Positions 1 to 14,300 of a stretch of 64,000 nucleotides of DNA are shown here, one piece after another (within the stretch, counting starts at the first letter, position 1; each line of letters opens with the position of its first letter). Origin of the DNA: Channa striata (Eukaryota; Chordata; Actinopteri; Anabantiformes; Channidae); assembly GCA_033026295.1 (NCBI GenBank), contig CM065183.1, forward strand, positions 17,563,157 through 17,627,156. Reading direction: 5' to 3'. A model generated the notes under the pieces. That model ran no database searches, was not told where the DNA came from, and was given only the letters and a program-made list of their open reading frames with translations. Both the position numbers and the translations under genes were made by a program.

Positions 1-164
1 AGCAAAGGTACTGTACTAACCATAATCAAACACTGATTCTTCCTTTTGTTACCATAAGTTATGTAAAAGGTTATTTGCATTATGTGTCATTTTATGTTGT
101 GTTCTGTTTTAAAATATTCTTGTTTAAGTATTAATTTACTGATTGCTGCTTTGTTTTCCTGCAG

Positions 165-3100
165 GAAAAGGCGTCACGAATCGACCGAATAGTCACTGAG
201 CACCAGCTTTTTTCCCAAGGGCTAAAGGAGCTCCAGAACTGGGTGGCTGACACCAGCCACATGCTGCAAACATATTGCACACCTACTGCTGACAAAAATG
301 TTCTTGATAGCCGGATGATCAAGCTCGAGGTACAAAAAGTTACTGATACCTTTTTAATAATTACATTTATAACTTCCAGTACTATTTTTAAGCCTGTAAT
401 TAATGCATGTGTTTGATTGTCCTACCAGGCCTTGCTAACTGCTCGCCAAGAGAAGGAGATCCAACTAAAAATGCTGATCACGAGAGGAGAGTCAGTTCAG
501 AGAAATACCTCAGCTGAAGGAGTGCCTGTAGTCCAAAAACAAATACAGGAGCTGAAAGATTCCTGGGATGCTCTGCTTTCTGCCTCAATCCAGTGCAAAA
601 GGTTTGTTGTTGACAAGTAATAACACAGATATATCGCAGCTTCAGAGGAACATGTTTGTGTGACATTATTGTCTTTTCACAGTCAACTAGAGGGTTCCCT
701 GTCTCAGTGGACCAGTTATCAGGAGGATGTACGGCAGTTCATGGCTTGGTTTGAGCGTGTGGAGGAGAGTCTGGATTCCTCCGATAAACAGTGCCCAGAG
801 ATGAGAGACAAAACTGCAAATCTTAGCAAAGCTAAGGTAGTTCAAACATGTCTTTTGTACTGCTTACTATTAACAATACAGAATAAATATGAATTTCAAA
901 CCTTACATTTTACAAGTGATGAAAATAAGCAGTATGTGTGTTAAAATCAAAAAAACGTTTTGATTGTAATGTGACTCAAGCTTTTATACTGTTTTAGTTG
1001 CTTTATGAGGAAGTACTCAGCCATAACACCCTGCTGGACACCATTACCGCAAAGAGTGCCAGTATCACTGAGAACTATGTCACTCAACTGGAGCTGCAAG
1101 ATCTGCAAGAACGTTATAACACCATCAAAGACAATGCCATGGTACTGTCATTAGCACCACAATGTGAAGAACACGTTTTACTGTTAGAACTATGATAGTT
1201 AATATGCTTTTTTTTCCTTACACATTCACACACAAAAATACACATTCACAGGCATGTACAAACCCTATTTACAAAAAGTGCAAGTTTAATTAATTTAGAT
1301 GCAAATGCTGTGATTCACTGTCACATTGCGTGGTTTTCTATTTAATATAATACGTGAGTGAACATTTAAATACTACAGAAAAAATAAAGTATGAATAAAA
1401 ATTAGCTTTTAAGAGTATAATATAATCATCACCTTCTTTTTTTCCCTCAGAGGGCAGTAGGCAAAGCAGAGGAGCTGGTAAAAGCCCACCAGGAGTATCA
1501 ACGGAGTCTCCATGCATTTGAGGACTGGCTGGAACAAGAAGAAGAGAAGCTTGGCTGCTACACCCAGCTGGAGGGTGATGTTGATATGCTGGAAGAAACT
1601 CTTCAAAAGCTGCAGGTCTGAAATGTCAATGTAATAGCACTATAAATAAACAGAACATAAAAACTATTTAGCCAGACATTCTATGTCTAACCTTACCTTA
1701 TCCTAATGCTTAACACCCTGAAAGCATTAACCACGTCTACTGTTTGCAACTACAGGAACTGCAGCTGCATTGCACAGAGGGCCAGGCTTTGCTGAACACC
1801 TTACTGGTTAGTCGAGAACTGGTCACTCCGTGGGGGCTCCCTCAGACAGAAGAGCGATTACTGGAGTCCCTGCAGCAGGACTGGAGGCTGTACCAGGCCC
1901 GCCTGGCTGACACTCGGTCTCAGCTCAACAGTGCATTGGCCAAACTCCGGCAAATGGAGCAGAAATTCCAGCGCCTTGACAGCTGGCTAAAGAGCATGGA
2001 AACCAAAGCTCAACTGCGTAACCACCGGCGGTCTGACCGCACCACTAAAGATGCTCAACTCCAGCTAATAAAGGTTATTATAGTAAACACAAACAAACCT
2101 TTTACAAATCTTGATCCAAATAAATTGCATGCAGTATAAAATTAGTTCCAAGAGTTTTCCTAAAATCACTTATAATCATTCTTTTCATCAGAGTTGGCAG
2201 GAAGAAGTACTGGTTTATCAAGAGGAGATGGAAGGTCTCAGTCTCTTGGCTCAGCAAGTTCTGGACGAAACCCATATTAGCAGCCGGATCAGTACCAGAG
2301 CAACACAGATCACAGCTCGTTACCATGCCCTGCTTCTGCATTTATTGGTAACATCCTAGTGAACTGTGTAGTATCACAATAACACATAGCTATCAATGTG
2401 AATATAAGTTTTTCACATGTATCTTCTATAACAGGAGACAATCAAACAGCTTCAGGAGGAGGTGTCTTGCATCGAAGAGGCACAGTGTGTCTTCAGTACC
2501 TTCTCGGACTGGCTCAGCACAACTCAGAATAACTTCAACACTGTGGCAATAAGTGTTGATGTAGTCGACCGCTTTGCTATGGAGAGAAAGATGAAAAAAC
2601 TTGAGGTACAATGCAACTGTATTAAAGCACTCTGGCCTGCCTAAACTAAGACATAGGTTATCACTGGAAATCTAGTAAAAGTGGCAACAGTACTATCAGA
2701 TTTCAAATTTGAATGCATGTTTAAATGTAATGATACCAGCCCATGTGTTATTAGGCTCTTCAGGCAGACATGGAGCAGGGTCACACCTACCTGAAGACAA
2801 TGAGGGAGAAGACGGAGCGAGCCATGGCATTCTTAGAGGAGCCTGAAGCAGAGCAACTCAAAGAGGAAGTTGACACCCGTCTTTTCCAACTAGATGAGCT
2901 GATGGCAGCTCTGCGCACAGAGCATAGCTCTCTTGATAAATGCATCTCACTTTCCAAAGATTTTATGGATAAATACAGAGCCCAGACCCAGTGGGTGATG
3001 GAGACCAAGAACCTTTTAGCCTCAGCTGTAGAGCCCAAAGCTGAACTCTACCAGAAAAAGGCTCAGCTCGCAAAGTACAAGGTACCTTAAGACTGATTTA

Positions 3101-5328
3101 TGCTGTTTAGCCGGAAACCAGTAAAAACTGATCAACTAAACTACATGTTTTTATCTTCAATGTCTTGTTCCCTTTTCGTGCACACAGACCATCCAGCAGA
3201 CGGTACAGTCTCACGAGTCAGCAGTGAAATCTGTCATTGAGAAAGGAGAGGCTCTGCTCGACACAGTTCATGACTCCACCATAAGTGAAAATATGAAGAA
3301 GTTGCAGGCTGACTACCAAGACCTCTGCTTGGCAGCTAAGGTGCCACTACTGCTAAGCTTTTTATATTCTTTTATTGTCTTACACTACATTGCACTATAA
3401 AATGAATCAATTTTGGGCCCAAGTTTACACATTTAAAAGTGATGTGTTAGTATAAATTTTAATCATTGATCTACATAAATTGCATATTATAAGATCTAAA
3501 TATCACTGAGCTTTGTTTTTTTGTTGCATTTCAGACACAGGTCCAGAACCTTGTAGAGTGGGTCAAAGAGCATGAGGACTACAACAGCGAGTTGCAGGAG
3601 GTTGAAAAATGGCTGTTGCAGATGTCCAGTAGGCTGGTAACGTCTGACTCTATGCAGACCAGCAGCATGGAGATGGCCACTCAGCAACTTGCCCGGCACA
3701 AGGTGACCAACTCTTTCACTGTCATACAAAGATGAACAATGTTTACGGAAAATAATATTGGTTCACATTATCTCTTTTTTTTGTTGAGCTGTATTTTTAA
3801 ACACCTGACTGTTCTTTTATTAGGCAATAATGGAGGAGATAGCCACTTTTGAGGACCGTCTCACCAGCTTGAAGCAGAAAGGAGAGGGGCTTGTTGCCAG
3901 CTGTACAGACCAAGTTCAAGCTAAGATGAGTCAACAAGTCCAGGCTCACCAACAGGGAACCAGAGATAGTTACTCTGCCATTTGCAGCACTGCCCAACGT
4001 GTGAGTAATAACAATCATAGATCGTTTAGATGTTCTGTGTAGTGATCTCTTTATTAACTCATTTTACTTGAGGGTGTATAATGCAGAGTGAGTCAGGGTC
4101 TAACATTACCTTGTTTTGTTGAATAGGTATATCAGAGTCTAGACCGGGAGCTGCAAAAACATGTCAACCACCAGGACACTCTCCAGCAGTGCCAAACCTG
4201 GCTCTCCACAGTGCAAGAGGAGCTCAAACTCAATGATCAGAGACCATCTGGTTTGCAGGAGGCGCTGAAGCAGGTAATTGAGACACAGGACTTTTTCCCT
4301 TCGTTTGGAAAGCAGTGATTGCAACAAGACACTCTGTTCCGTATTTAAATCAACTCTTTTTTGAAACACAGGTGAAGCACTACAGGGCCCTTCAGGAGCA
4401 GGCCAGCACATACCTGGAACTGGTGTGTTCTGTGTGTGACCTGTCTGATGATGCTGTGAGAGTTACAGCTGCTGAGGTCCAGCAAGTCAAACTCACAGTG
4501 AGTATTTTGTGTCTAAAGCAGTATACTGTCCTCTAGCAAGTTGGCTGTTTTACCTAAAAAATAATATTCATCAAACGGTCAACACATATAGTACATTAAC
4601 AAAATCCTGTGTGTTTTTAGATAGAGGAACGGATGTCTACTGCACAGGAGCTTTCAGAGGGCTGGAGGGAGATCAAGGAGCAGAAGCAAGACTTAACCAG
4701 CCTGTTCCAGGACATGGAGCAGCAGCTCCTCAGCCTCTCCAGGAGGCCAGCAGAGCTAGAGACCAAGATAGCTCAAAACATGCTCTCGCAGGCCAAGGTA
4801 AAGAACAACCATTGATCCTTAATAAAGCGCAGTACATACACAAATGCTTAATTATCCCGATCCGTCATCTGTTTCTCCTGTGGTCATGTTTAATAAAATT
4901 GAGATTTACTGTATATCTGTGGGATTTTTACCTTTACTATAGATTAATTAGTGATTTTACTGGCAGGTTTGTTATTATTGAATCCAACATTTTGTCTTGT
5001 GTTATCTGTTTACCGTTTGAATGCTATCAAAGTTACCATCCGGTGTATTGGTCATCACACAGGAATGCAGCCAGCAGCTCCAGTCTAAACAGAGTATCTT
5101 GACCAAGATGACAGAGACTGTGAACAGGTTGACTGGTGGCCAGGACTCTCCAGAACATGCAGAGCTTGACCGTCTGAGCCATTCCTGGCTTGAGCTCTGT
5201 CACCAAGCCAACAAGCTGCAGAGCCAGAGGGCAGAGGATCTGCAGAGGTCTAAAGAATACCACGAGTGTATCTCTGCAGTGGAGGCACTGTTCGAGCAGG
5301 TGTCCAAAGAGTGGGACAATCTGGCCAG
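165..5328 (+). CDS. syne1: syne1 exons 1-16 of the window: spectrin-repeat rod
   Basis: Exons: 165-329, 429-601, 683-836, 998-1141, 1451-1615, 1756-2073, 2192-2347, 2435-2605, 2755-3081, 3188-3340, 3535-3702, 3824-4000, 4127-4273, 4372-4497, 4621-4797, 5063-5328. The 429-601 exon ends in phase 2 and 5063-5328 ends in phase 2; nearly all others begin and end in phase 0, so many could be skipped without breaking frame. The translated segments are Leu/Glu/Gln-rich with the recurring Trp of spectrin helix A (for example ELQNWVADTSHML, FEDWLEQEEEKL, EVEKWLLQMSSRL). The 1451-1615 exon is preceded by the acceptor TTTCCCTCAG and the others by similarly ordinary acceptors. Introns run from about 80 to 310 bp. 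No internal stop or frameshift was found. Confidence 0.93.
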
Positions 5329-8300
5329 GTGTGTTTTAGCATAATGTACATTTTTCATCACATAGAAGAGGACCTTAATGTACAAAAAAAGATATGGGCA
5401 AGAAATCAGCAAATGCTGTTATGATCATCATTTTTTGGAAATGGTTTCAAATTTGTTGTAAAGGTCAAAGGCTTTCCCACAGCTATGGTTAACAGCACAA
5501 TTTTCAGACATTTCAGTTAATCAATTGTTTACTTTTGCCACAGAACGGACGCTGAAAGTTCATCTCAGCACTTGGAGGCTTTACGGAAACTCGCTGAAAA
5601 ACTGGCAGAACAAAAAGGCACCCTTGAAGATCTCAAAGACCAGAAACAGAAAGTCATCCAACAACTGAACCTGGATGACAAGGAGCTGGTAAAAGAGCAA
5701 ATAAGCCATTTTGAGCAGCGATGGTCACAAATGCAAAACCTCATTGAGAGGAAAGTCCAAGATTCAGTGGTGACCCTGGAAGACATGAATCAAGTAGAGG
5801 CGCGTCTGAGAGAGGCTCGGGACTGGGCAGAGGAGCAGCAGCCTGCCCTGTCTGAGGCCATGAAAATGAGTCCTCCTCCTGAACTAGCCCAGAGCTTTTT
5901 GTTTGACCACCTGAGCATCTGCAGCGAGTTGGAGGCCAAGCAGCTCCTTCTGGCTCAAGCCATGGCTGATGCTGACAGGGTGCTGGCACGCCTGGGTCTC
6001 AGCGAACGGCAGCGTTTGCAGCAGCACATTTCTGACACACAAGCTGAGGTGGAATCTCTGAGTGTGAAAGTGGTGCAACGCAGAAAACATCTCAGCAAGG
6101 CTTTTACAGAAAGGACACAGTTCCTGATGGCCGTGAGCCAGTCCATTACCTGGGTCCAGCAGAACGAGAAGAAGGCCCAGTCAGAGGAGTATATTGCTTT
6201 GTTACCCGATGATCTGGCCAAGCAGGTCAGAACATGTAGGAACATCCAGAGCAGTCTAAAAGCCTATCAAAGCGAATTGACCTCCTTGTGGTCTCAGGGT
6301 AGGGATTTGATGAGGGATGCCAGCGAAGAGGAAAGGAACGAGATTCTCACAAAGTTACAGGAGCTGCAAAACATCTTTGACAAAACACTGCACAGATGTG
6401 GCCAGAAACTTCAGGAGCTTGAAAAAGTACTTGTTTCCAGGAAGTATTTCAAGACCGATCTAGAGAAAATATGTCTATGGTTAAAACAAGCTGATATAGT
6501 CACCTTTCCCGAAATTAATTTGATGGTTGGAGATGCAGAATTGGAAGCGCAGCTGTTGAAATATCAACTAATAATCGAGCAGGCAATTGAATATGAAAAC
6601 CTTCTGCTAATTGTGCAAAGAGCTGGCCAGGAAATATTACCCACTCTGAATGAAGTGGATCACTGCTATTTGGACGAAAAACTCAACACCCTGCCCCAGC
6701 AGTATAATGGCATATTAGCCCTAGCCAAAGAAAAGCAGGAGAAGATTCAGCAGGCCATTCTTACAAGGAATGAGTACACCTCTTTTATAGATGTCACTCA
6801 CAAGGCACTTAAGGAGCTAGAGGAACAGTTCAATAGTCTTGGCACACAGCCTGTGGGGCTCAAAACCGAGGAAGTTGTCAGTTTACAGAGTGATTACAAA
6901 GCTATTCAGACAGATCTTAGCAACCTCGGGCTAGCTGTGAGTGAACTGAACCAAAAGAAAGAGGGTTTTCGTAGCACTGGTCAGCCATGGCGTCCGGAGG
7001 AAATGACCCAGCTTGTAAGCCTGTACAACGGCCTGAAGAGGTTGGTTGAACAGAAAGTAGAGCACCTTGATGAAACCTTGGAGTCATTTGAGGACCACAA
7101 GGCGATGGCTATGCAGGTTGACTCTGAGTTGAAGGCCACAAAAGAGCAGCTGGTTAAAGTCAATGCTGAAACCCAGTCAGCTGAGGAGAGGCTGAAGAAC
7201 TACCATGCTCTGGCAGGGAGCCTCCAGAGTGCCAACTCTCACTTGTCGAGGCTCATGGAGCAGATGGACACTCTTGCGCCCCGTGTGGACCAAGCAGCCC
7301 ATGACGCCTCTAAGGAGCAAGTGGTTCTGTGGCAAGAGGAGCTGCGGTCTTTGCAGGCTGCAGTAGGAGAGCTGATAGAAGAGTGTGAGAACAGGTTTAT
7401 TCAAAGTAAAGACTTTGAGACTGAGATGAAAAGGACCCTGGACTGGCTACAGCAGGTCAGGGATGACCTGGGCTGTGCTGTGATTGTGGATGTGAGGGTG
7501 GAGAAGGTTCAAGAGGAGATCAGGAAGCAGCAAATCATGCAGGAGGAAGTGCAGTCCAGATTGAGAATTGTGGCTGCTCTCAGTAGCAGGGAGAAACAGA
7601 AGTATGTCAGTGCCAATGAGCTTGTCCCAGCCCATGTGGATACAAGCCTAGAAGAAATGGCAAAGCTGCAGGCTGATGTTCAAAAAGCGCTGAGCGCAAA
7701 ACAGGTGGGATGACACTACAATCTGTAAACATGGAAATTAAACGTTATTTTGATGGCTGACATTTGTTAGAGTTGATTTAATGCCTGAATAGATACATTA
7801 TTTTTAAATCATTTAGATCAACACTTTCTCCTTCTTATTTTTGTACAAAGATTACTCTGGAGGAAGCCCTGGTGTTGTGCCAAAAGTACCACTTCAGGAT
7901 GCAGTCAGGTTGTGAATGGCTTGAGGATGCCGTGTCCTTCCTGCAGCAGGCCAGCCTGGGCGTAGACGTAGAGAATTATGAGGAATGTCTCCGGCAGCAG
8001 GGGGACATTGTGGCGACAGAGCAGGAGTTCCTCCTTCACCTGGAGGAGCTGCAGACCCTGCTGCCCCACCTGGAGAACCTGGTGAACCCCGCAGCCAAAG
8101 AACAGCTCCGTGTAAGTGTGGAGTCAGCAAAGCAGAGAGGTGTGGAGGTCCGAGATCAGCTCCAGTGTCACCAGGATGTCCTACAGAGGTAATGACAATA
8201 GAACAGTCTTGCATGTCGTATATAAAGCAATGATAGAATAATTTCAAATAAAACATTTTATTTCTCTTATATTTTGTTTTACCTAGCTGTGTGGCTCAGT

Positions 8301-11300
8301 GGAAGTCATACCAGGAGGCAAGGCAGACAGTCATTGAACTTATGAATGAGGCTGAGAAGAAGCTGACTGAATTTTCCACTGCAAAGGCAGCCACAAGCCA
8401 GGAGGCGGAAGATAAGCTGTGCAGTCACCGGGTATGATAAGTGAAAACCTTCGCTTACAGAAAGAGGTTTGTTTCTCTGAGGTTTGTTTCTCTATGAACA
8501 GTATTTATTATCTCTTACTTTTTCAGTCCCTTGTATCACTGGTGAGTGGATTCCAAGAAAAGCTGAGTGGTTTAGAAGAGCAAGCCGCTCAGCTGGAGCT
8601 AGTAGGAAGTGATGCCAGCAAGGCTACAATCAGTCGCTCAATGACCACTGTATGGCAGCGCTGGACGCGACTACGCAGCGTGGCACGGGGACAGGAGCGA
8701 GTACTTGAGGACACTGCGCAGGAGTGGAGGACTTTTAGGGAAAAGGTGTGTAGACAGAATTTGGAAAATGTCTACTTCTTATTAGTTAAAAGTCACAGCT
8801 ATCTACTAGTTTGTTTATTATTTTCATTTTTTCCAGATGGTGAAGGTGAGAGCCGTCTGTGATGAGCTGCAGAGTCGGTTTCCTGACAGTGCCGTGGAGA
8901 AGGCCTCCAAAGCGACCTTGCAGTCTCTGATAGACCAGCATGACGTGCTGAGTCAAGATTTGGAGAGAGAGCTGTCCTCCCTAACCCTGCTCCGCCAGTA
9001 TGCCCTGAGCCTGCTGCATGACGTGGAAGTCCCTTCACCAACAAATGAGCAGGACGAGCTGCCCAGCTTGAAGGAGATCAGAGCTGTCCAAGACCAAATG
9101 GAGAGGTCGTGACAGCCTCTTGCTAAACTTAACTTTAGTTTATAGTTTCATTCTTTAAATTTAATGTCTAGTACAGTTCAGAACTCAAGCAATTTTAATT
9201 TTGGGTAAAATATTGTTCCTTTCTGACTCTAGCCTCCTGACACAGTCCAGAACCAAGCGGGCTCAGGCAGCTCAGGAACTAAGAGAACGAGAGGAAGTTG
9301 AGAAGGAGCTTAGCGTTGTGAAAGCCTGGATCCAGGAGACCAGAGAGCTTCTTCTCAATCCAACACCAGACATTGATTCTCAGTTGCAGGAGCTGGAGGT
9401 ATATCTGCTGTCTTAAAAGAACAATTGCATCTTTGTGAAAAAATATTTTTCACTAGAATATTGTACTCCTTCTGGCCGAACTCCTTTCTTATTGTGTAAT
9501 AAAATATTTAGTATTTTATTATGTATTGAATTATTTCTAAGATGGAGACATTTTCGGTTGTGTACAGGTTGTACATGGAGATGTGATCACTTATCGTCAG
9601 AATGTGGAGAAATTAGCAGAACAGCAGCAGAGCAAGTATCTGGACCTCTACACTATCCTGCCTTCTGAGATCTCCATGCAGCTGGCTGAAGTCTCACTTG
9701 CACTGGGTGCCATTGAGGATCAGGTGCTGCAACATCAGATGTGCTTTGAAATGGCATTAATACATCCCTTGAAACCTGTGTTTGCATTTGACATTATGCT
9801 GCTGTGTTTGTTCATATTTCGCATTAACGTTCTAGGTTCTTTCCAAAGAGAGAGAAATTCAGAAAACCAGAGAAATAAAAGAAGACTTCAGTTCCAGAAT
9901 CCATGACATGTCTGAGAAACTCAAAGCTATATCTGCTAAGTTCAAGGAAAAATCTCCAGATGTCGATCACGCCAAAGAAGAAGTCAAGGTGGGATAACTA
10001 ATGTTGTTTGTCTGTTTAATATAAATGAGTTGACTTAGAAACAGTGATGTTATATGCCGCATTTCTTTTCTCAGAGCCTGGCCGAGGACTTGGACTCCTG
10101 TGGTCGCAGTTTATCAGAGCTGGATTCTGCCGTACAAGAGTTTGGTCGTAGAAACCCCCTGCTAGCCAAACAGCTAAGTGACTCTGTCAGCAGGCTGTCA
10201 GAGATGCATCACCACACTACACGGCTCGCAGACTGTAGGAACAACTGGCTCAAAAAGGTTTGCTCTTTCAGATCAAGCATGTGTACCACAGCTGTTGTGC
10301 ATTCGGAAACATCCTTAAACTGTGGCCTGTATCCTACCTTGGCTCCTCAGGCTGTCTGCTATTTGGATGAATACAATGAGATGTTGGACTTTATTGTGAG
10401 GTGGTCGGAGAAAGCCAAAAGTCTGGTGAGGGCAAACATCATCTGGAACTCCACTGTCCATCTGCAGGAGCAGATACGAATGTATCAGGTGAGTTACAGG
10501 TTCAGACATGCAGCCCCGGGCTGTGCTTTTTTCATACAGAAAATTAGACAGTTTAGCTTTTTAGAAATGTGGGCTCTCTCTCCTACTCCATCTTAATTTG
10601 AGAAAAACAGGAAGCATTCATGGATACATATTCAGGATTAAGGATAAAGACGTGCTTTGCAGGGTATTATTGCTCTACACCTGGAGACAATACTTTCATT
10701 TACCGTCTTATTCGCCACCTTTTTCTCAGACTGTCCTGCGTGAGTCTCGGGAGCTCCACGGAGACCTGGAATCAATGGCAGAGAAAGTGGAGCTTCTGTC
10801 TGAGGTACTGCAGGTTGAGTCAATGAGCCAGCAGGTGTGTGAACTCAGTCGACACACTGAGGAGCTTCAGCAGAGCATGAAAACCCGGCTGCAGCACTTG
10901 GAAGATGCAGATAAGGTATCCGAAAAACATTTAGTATTTATTTTACTTGTTTGTACCTGTTATTATTGACTTCTACAGAAGTAGAATTTGCCTTTTGGAG
11001 AATCAGTAATTGAAACTCATAGTCTGTGACTGATTTATGATATGTCCTCAGAGCATGGAGGCCCTGGAGTCTGAAGTTAAGGCTCTACATGTTGCTTTGG
11101 AGCAAGTCCAAGCCACATTGACCTCGCCGGAGTTGGCACGCCAGAGTCTGAAAGAACAGCTGGCTCAGAGACAGGTAACTGCACAACATGAATGTGCGAT
11201 ACGGATCACAAACCGCGTTGAACCACTACTTTGCATGTTGTATCTTGTTAACAGTTTCACACGTTGTAAAATCTTCTTTTTTGCAGCATCTTTTGGCAGA

Positions 11301-14300
11301 TATGGAAAGCTTCAAGCAGCAGGTGCAGGCAGTGCAGCTGTGTCAGAGTGCTCTGCAGGTCCCAGAGGAGGTGATGCCCAGCCTTGCCATCTGTCGCACG
11401 GCTCTGCGTCTGCAGCAAGAAGCGAGTCAGCTGCAGCACGTTGCAATTCAGCAATGCAACATCTTACAGGTTAGTGGAGGGGGCACTACTGCTGCAGGAT
11501 GGTTACTTCTTATTGTTGTCAGTGCAGCATTCATGTGCAGTATGCTTCAAGATGTATTTTGTGCCAACAATTATGAAACAATTATGAAAATGAACTGGTA
11601 GAAAGGTTTACATTGTCTTCTGTATATAGAGTATGGAGTAATGGACTCTTTTTTTCAAATCCTCAAAAATGTATACTTCTTAAGGTAACTGTTCCATAAT
11701 ATATTTGTTCTTACTCAGGAGGCAGTGGTGCAGTATGAGCAATATGAACAGGAAGTGAGAGACCTCCAGGGGCTGATTGAGGAAGCACACCGTGTCATCC
11801 AGGACCGACCAATCCCCACTAATAACATCCAAGAGCTACAGGCCCAGATCCTGCACCATGAAGTACGTTTAGTTATTTATTCACTTCATCCATGTTTCCT
11901 GTACAGCGTGTAGATGAGCTTTAGTCTAACCCAGTATAGGCAGGGAAGATAGTATTGTTCCCATCACAGGCGATCTGTTGCATGAGGGTACAAAAAATAG
12001 CTTGGCATCTATATATGTGCACGTTTAAAAGAAAGATGAACATGCAAACCAAACAGAACAGAAAGGACTAGAAATCAAATGCCTGTTTCCAAATTTGCAG
12101 CTGTGCTACTCACATACTGCAGCTTACAAATCTATACCGAACTTGTTCTCTTTGTCACATAACCTGTTTAAATATCTTCATTATTTCACGATTTAAGTTG
12201 GTTATTTTGAATTTTTGAAATAGGAACTTGCCCAGAAGATTAAAGGATACCAAGAACAGATCGCTTCACTAAACTCAAAGTGCAAGATGTTGGCGGTGAA
12301 GGCCAAACATGCCACACTGCTGCTGACTGTGACTGATGTGGAGGGACTGCCTGAGGGGCTGCAGGAGATGGATGGAGATAAATCAAAGAAACCTTTACCA
12401 CAAGCCGTCATGGTAAGAGAATATAATATGCCACAGAACATGGAAGTTAACTTGTTTGCATTGTTTGTGTAGGCCATAAACTATTTAATTAATCCTCTTG
12501 ACTTTTTCTATGTTATGCTATGTTTGACTTAAGCTTAAAGAGATCTCATTATTAAAATGTGTTTGCACACGCACTTTTATCGAAAAAAAACATTGCATAG
12601 GACAAATCTTTTCCATGTGTACTCTTCTCTCAATGTTTCTTGCGTGGTGTATCAGATGACGGCTGGTCGCTGTCACACCCTCCTGTCCCCTGTAACTGAG
12701 GAGTCTGGGGAGGAGGGCACCAACAGTGAGGTCTCTTCTCCTCCTGTCTGTCGCTCTCCTTCTCCCATCACTCACACTGAAGCCACTATAACTAAGGTAT
12801 CTGCCTTCTTTATACTTCTTGATGGCTTTTGCCTTGGTTGATGTGCAAAATTTCACACATTTATAAAATTTGTGTTTTCTCTGTGTTTTTTTAATCTGTA
12901 GTCTGTAATCTTTCTTTGTGTAGTAAATTTAGTAAATATATATAGAGAGAAACATACATGAAATAATTGAAGAAAATAAAAATGAGGGAGGCTGGTTACC
13001 AATTTGTATTCTCTACTCATGCTGCTGTTCAAATGTTTTAAGGTGGGAAGAGGAACACTCACAAGAGCCCCAATCCAGGAATTATATGACCCAACATTTG
13101 AGTCTGTAGCCAACTTAGACGATTTGCAGCGCTCATGGGAGACATTAAAGAATGTGGTATGTAAAGAAATAAAAGATTTGGATGGATTATTGGTTATCTG
13201 TGTCTGTGTTTGCCCAGCACCTTTACAGTATCCAACTGATCTCTCAACAGATCAGTGAGAAGCAGAGGTCTCTGTATGAAGCTCTGGAAAAGCAACAGCA
13301 TTACCAGGGCTCCCTCCAGTCAATCTCTTCTAAAATGGAGGCATTGGAGGCCAAACTGAATGAGCCTCTGGAGGCAGATAAGAGCCCAGATAGCCACATA
13401 AAGACGCATGAAGTAAGTCATACTTTAAAATCAAGGTCCACCACTGTATAACAAAGAAGGTTTCTTTTCTTTTCTAATGATGTAGGCGTGTGTGTGATTT
13501 ATCAAGATGAAGCTTTTTTTACATTTCAAAAATCACAATGCAGCAAAGCATTGTCTCTCTTAACATTACAGTATTTAAATTGTAAATATGTATTGTGTTT
13601 TTTGGAAAAGTTGCTGCCGCCTCGGGTTGCGGGTTCGCACCCCGGCCAATCGTGGCCTTTCTGTGTGGAGTTTGCATGTCTCATTGTGGTGCCAATACTT
13701 TTCCATAGAAAATACATGTATAAAAAGACAATATTAACAGCTGTTACAAAGTTTTTAAAGATAAAGTACTTCTCTAACCACATTGCAGTAAAGCTACTGT
13801 ATAATGTTCTCTGTAGGGTCTGATAGAGGAGATTCAGAGTGTGCAGGAAGAAATAGACAGGCTGCAGACAAGCTTCACAGAGGATCTGGCTTCTGATTCG
13901 GTGGACTCAGACATGGCTGACCAGCTGGCCATGCAGTCCTCCCTTGCCGTGTTAGCTGAGAGGATGGCCACAATACACATGAAGGCATCAGGGAAGCATC
14001 AAATATTGGAGGTAGTGTTTTTGACACACAGCTACTTTTATTTGCTAAAAGCTGTGCATTGGTCTGTTACTAAATTGATAACGTGAAATGCAGTATAAGA
14101 TGTGATGTGCTCTGTTCCAGGAACATGTAAGCGACCGTTTGGAGGGTCAGCGTCAGGAACAGGCCTTACAGGTCTGTTGCGCCAAAGCTGATGAACTGGA
14201 CCAGTGGCTCATCAGAAGGCGCAGTGCTATCAGCTACATCCTTGAATCTAAACCTCCAGAGGAGACAGATATGGAGGATCTGCTCACTGAATGTCAGGTC

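Noticed and set aside
4509..5102. 197-codon plus-strand open frame
   Set aside because: It reads exon 4621-4797 out of frame and runs through an intron; the syne1 frame there is continuous without it.
13608..13690. A functional tRNA gene, suggested by the B box GGTTCGCACCC
   Set aside because: No A box or acceptor stem upstream, and the following text is a repeat core rather than a 3' acceptor arm; it fits a truncated SINE.
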